A stretch of DNA of 64,000 bases from the NCBI GenBank assembly GCA_944474755.1, contig OX104114.1, positions 77,796,623 through 77,860,622 on the forward strand, read 5' to 3'. Source of the DNA: Limnoperna fortunei (taxonomy: Eukaryota > Mollusca > Bivalvia > Mytilida > Modiolidae). The translations under genes and the position numbers were made by a program. The notes beneath the pieces are model-generated. The model was given only the letters and a program-made list of their open reading frames with translations. It ran no database searches and was not told the DNA's origin. Positions 62,741 through 64,000 of the stretch are shown here, in pieces (within the stretch, counting starts at the first letter, position 1; each line of letters begins with the position of its first letter).

Positions 62741-64000
62741 GTAAGAAACATGTTTTTGCTGTAAATGCATCAAAACATTCATGTTTTACATTTCAATCTT
62801 CTTCACTAAAAGTATTATAGGGTACTGCCAGTTCTTTAATGGAGTCACTATTGTCCATCTATATTGTCCTTCCATCATACGTCACATTCTCATTCCAAAA
62901 CTTTTCTACACTATAAATTTAGTCTTATTGAATGTTCATTGATAAAGTTAAAACTAAAAAGAATTACTCAGTTACAAATACATGAAAGATGAAATCGATA
63001 AATTAAAGTCACGTGCAAACAATTTTAACTTGGCTGCCTATGTAGATCCAATGTCATCTATAATTTTAAAACCTCGTGAAAATTAGTAAAACTTATCATA
63101 AATCAGCACTGCTTGCAGATGTTAATTGAGATAAGAGTTGAGCTTTGAAGCGAGATTCGACCCGCCAGCATCAGTGTTACCAGTTTACCTTATACATTCT
63201 GCATCTAGGTCTCTGTTAAACGTTCTTACTTCTACATGTAAGATAGAAAAGGCATCATATTTAGTGCATGTTAGTGGTGTGTGAGTAAAACTGTTATGCC
63301 TTCAAAGGGTATAATTAACATTTTAATGAAATAAACCGGATTGTTTCTAAACTTGCATCATAATTGATATATTTACATTCAGCAAATGCGCTCTTGACGG
63401 TTGTTCTAGTTCACAATTTAATTAATGGAAAATATTCTACAAACTGAACTCTACATTAACCTGGTATTTTTCCCATTAAAACATCTAGTTTATCATTCTT
63501 GATTGTTTTTTCTAAATTATCCAACATGTGGACATATAATACAAATGTATTCTTAGAAATGTATTGCAGTTTCTTAAGTTTAAAATATCTAAGATATCAA
63601 AACTGGCGATATAAAAATTAAATGCAGGTCAAGTTCAATACTAAGATAAGAAATGGCTTTCTTTTCCAACTGAAATGGTGAAACTTTTTTCTTTATAGGC
63701 AATATGTTAAGTTCTATACATATCTATGGCATAGTTGTAAGAAGTCCCAGTTATAGTAGCAATCATCCATGATAGCTACTTGAAACAACTAGGAGTTGCT
63801 TTGATATTGAAATAGAACAGGAATATTCTAAGACTAACGCGCGAATCTGAATGGTGTTCCTTAGGAAAAGAAATAATGTGTAAAATCATCAACATAAAAT
63901 CAATGGAAGGTTTTTTGTGGTTCTGTTTCTTTGGGGTTGGAAACGCGGAGAGGTGGTGGGAACACAAATTTTTTTCCTCAGTTTATTTACTCAACCTTGC
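62741..64000 (+). other. Presumed intron of the HEPN gene to the window edge
   Basis: It begins at the GTAAGA donor. No further exon can be identified. Around 63130-63180 the minus strand has a tRNA-like B box (GGGTCGAATCTCGC), which suggests a decayed tRNA-derived SINE in reverse orientation. Confidence 0.5.
63110..63240 (-). mobile_element. Possible decayed tRNA-derived SINE
   Basis: On the minus strand AAACTGGTAACACTGATGCTGGCGGGTCGAATCTCGCTTC resembles the anticodon-to-T-arm part of a tRNA-derived SINE, with a B box of GGTCGAATCTC. No clear A box, tail or target duplication is found, so the call is weak. Confidence 0.35.

Overview
This is an AT-rich, gene-poor stretch of animal nuclear DNA, most likely from a bivalve mollusc and probably a mussel (Mytilus-like). 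The organism call is an inference. It rests on a lophotrochozoan-type Hox1 gene with a very long intron, tRNA-derived SINEs with CAAT-type tails, hammerhead-ribozyme-bearing repeats of the kind known from bivalve retroelements, and a HEPN gene of the DZIP3 type, a class expanded in bivalves.

Layout. Positions 1-8880 hold no recognisable gene. They contain dispersed repeats, a (CATA)n microsatellite and a 1.8 kb satellite of about 45 copies of a 40-bp unit (5705-7503). The Hox1/labial gene runs on the + strand from a TATA-like promoter near 8956 through exon 1 (9073-9643), a 20.2 kb phase-1 intron and exon 2 (29833-30173), encoding 303 residues. The YPWM-type hexapeptide lies at the end of exon 1 and the homeodomain is entirely in exon 2. 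If the cluster has the usual polarity, Hox2 lies to the left outside the window, and everything right of 30.9 kb is the anterior flank of the Hox cluster.

Positions 30.9-47.7 kb are a repeat-rich flank. It contains SINEs (one complete, with an 11-bp target-site duplication), degenerate hammerhead ribozyme motifs, and a two-exon minus-strand pseudogene of the DUF3504/KIAA1958 (Crypton-recombinase-like) class at 40682-42273. A 1.5 kb element with terminal inverted repeats lies at 46184-47671. Positions 48.0-56.1 kb hold two tandem 3.6 kb copies of the same sequence, each followed by an array of ATTCGTGATCACGAAT-type palindromes. The first copy carries a dead Tc1/mariner transposase and the second has lost its middle. 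The second copy is also enclosed by about 75-bp terminal inverted repeats (51702-56090).

From about 58.97 kb to the right edge lies the 5' or middle part of a multi-exon + strand gene. A glutamine-rich coding minisatellite exon is followed by two exons that together encode a DZIP3-type HEPN domain with an intact RNxxxH motif. The gene runs off the window. No functional link between Hox1 and the HEPN gene is visible; they are simply neighbours.
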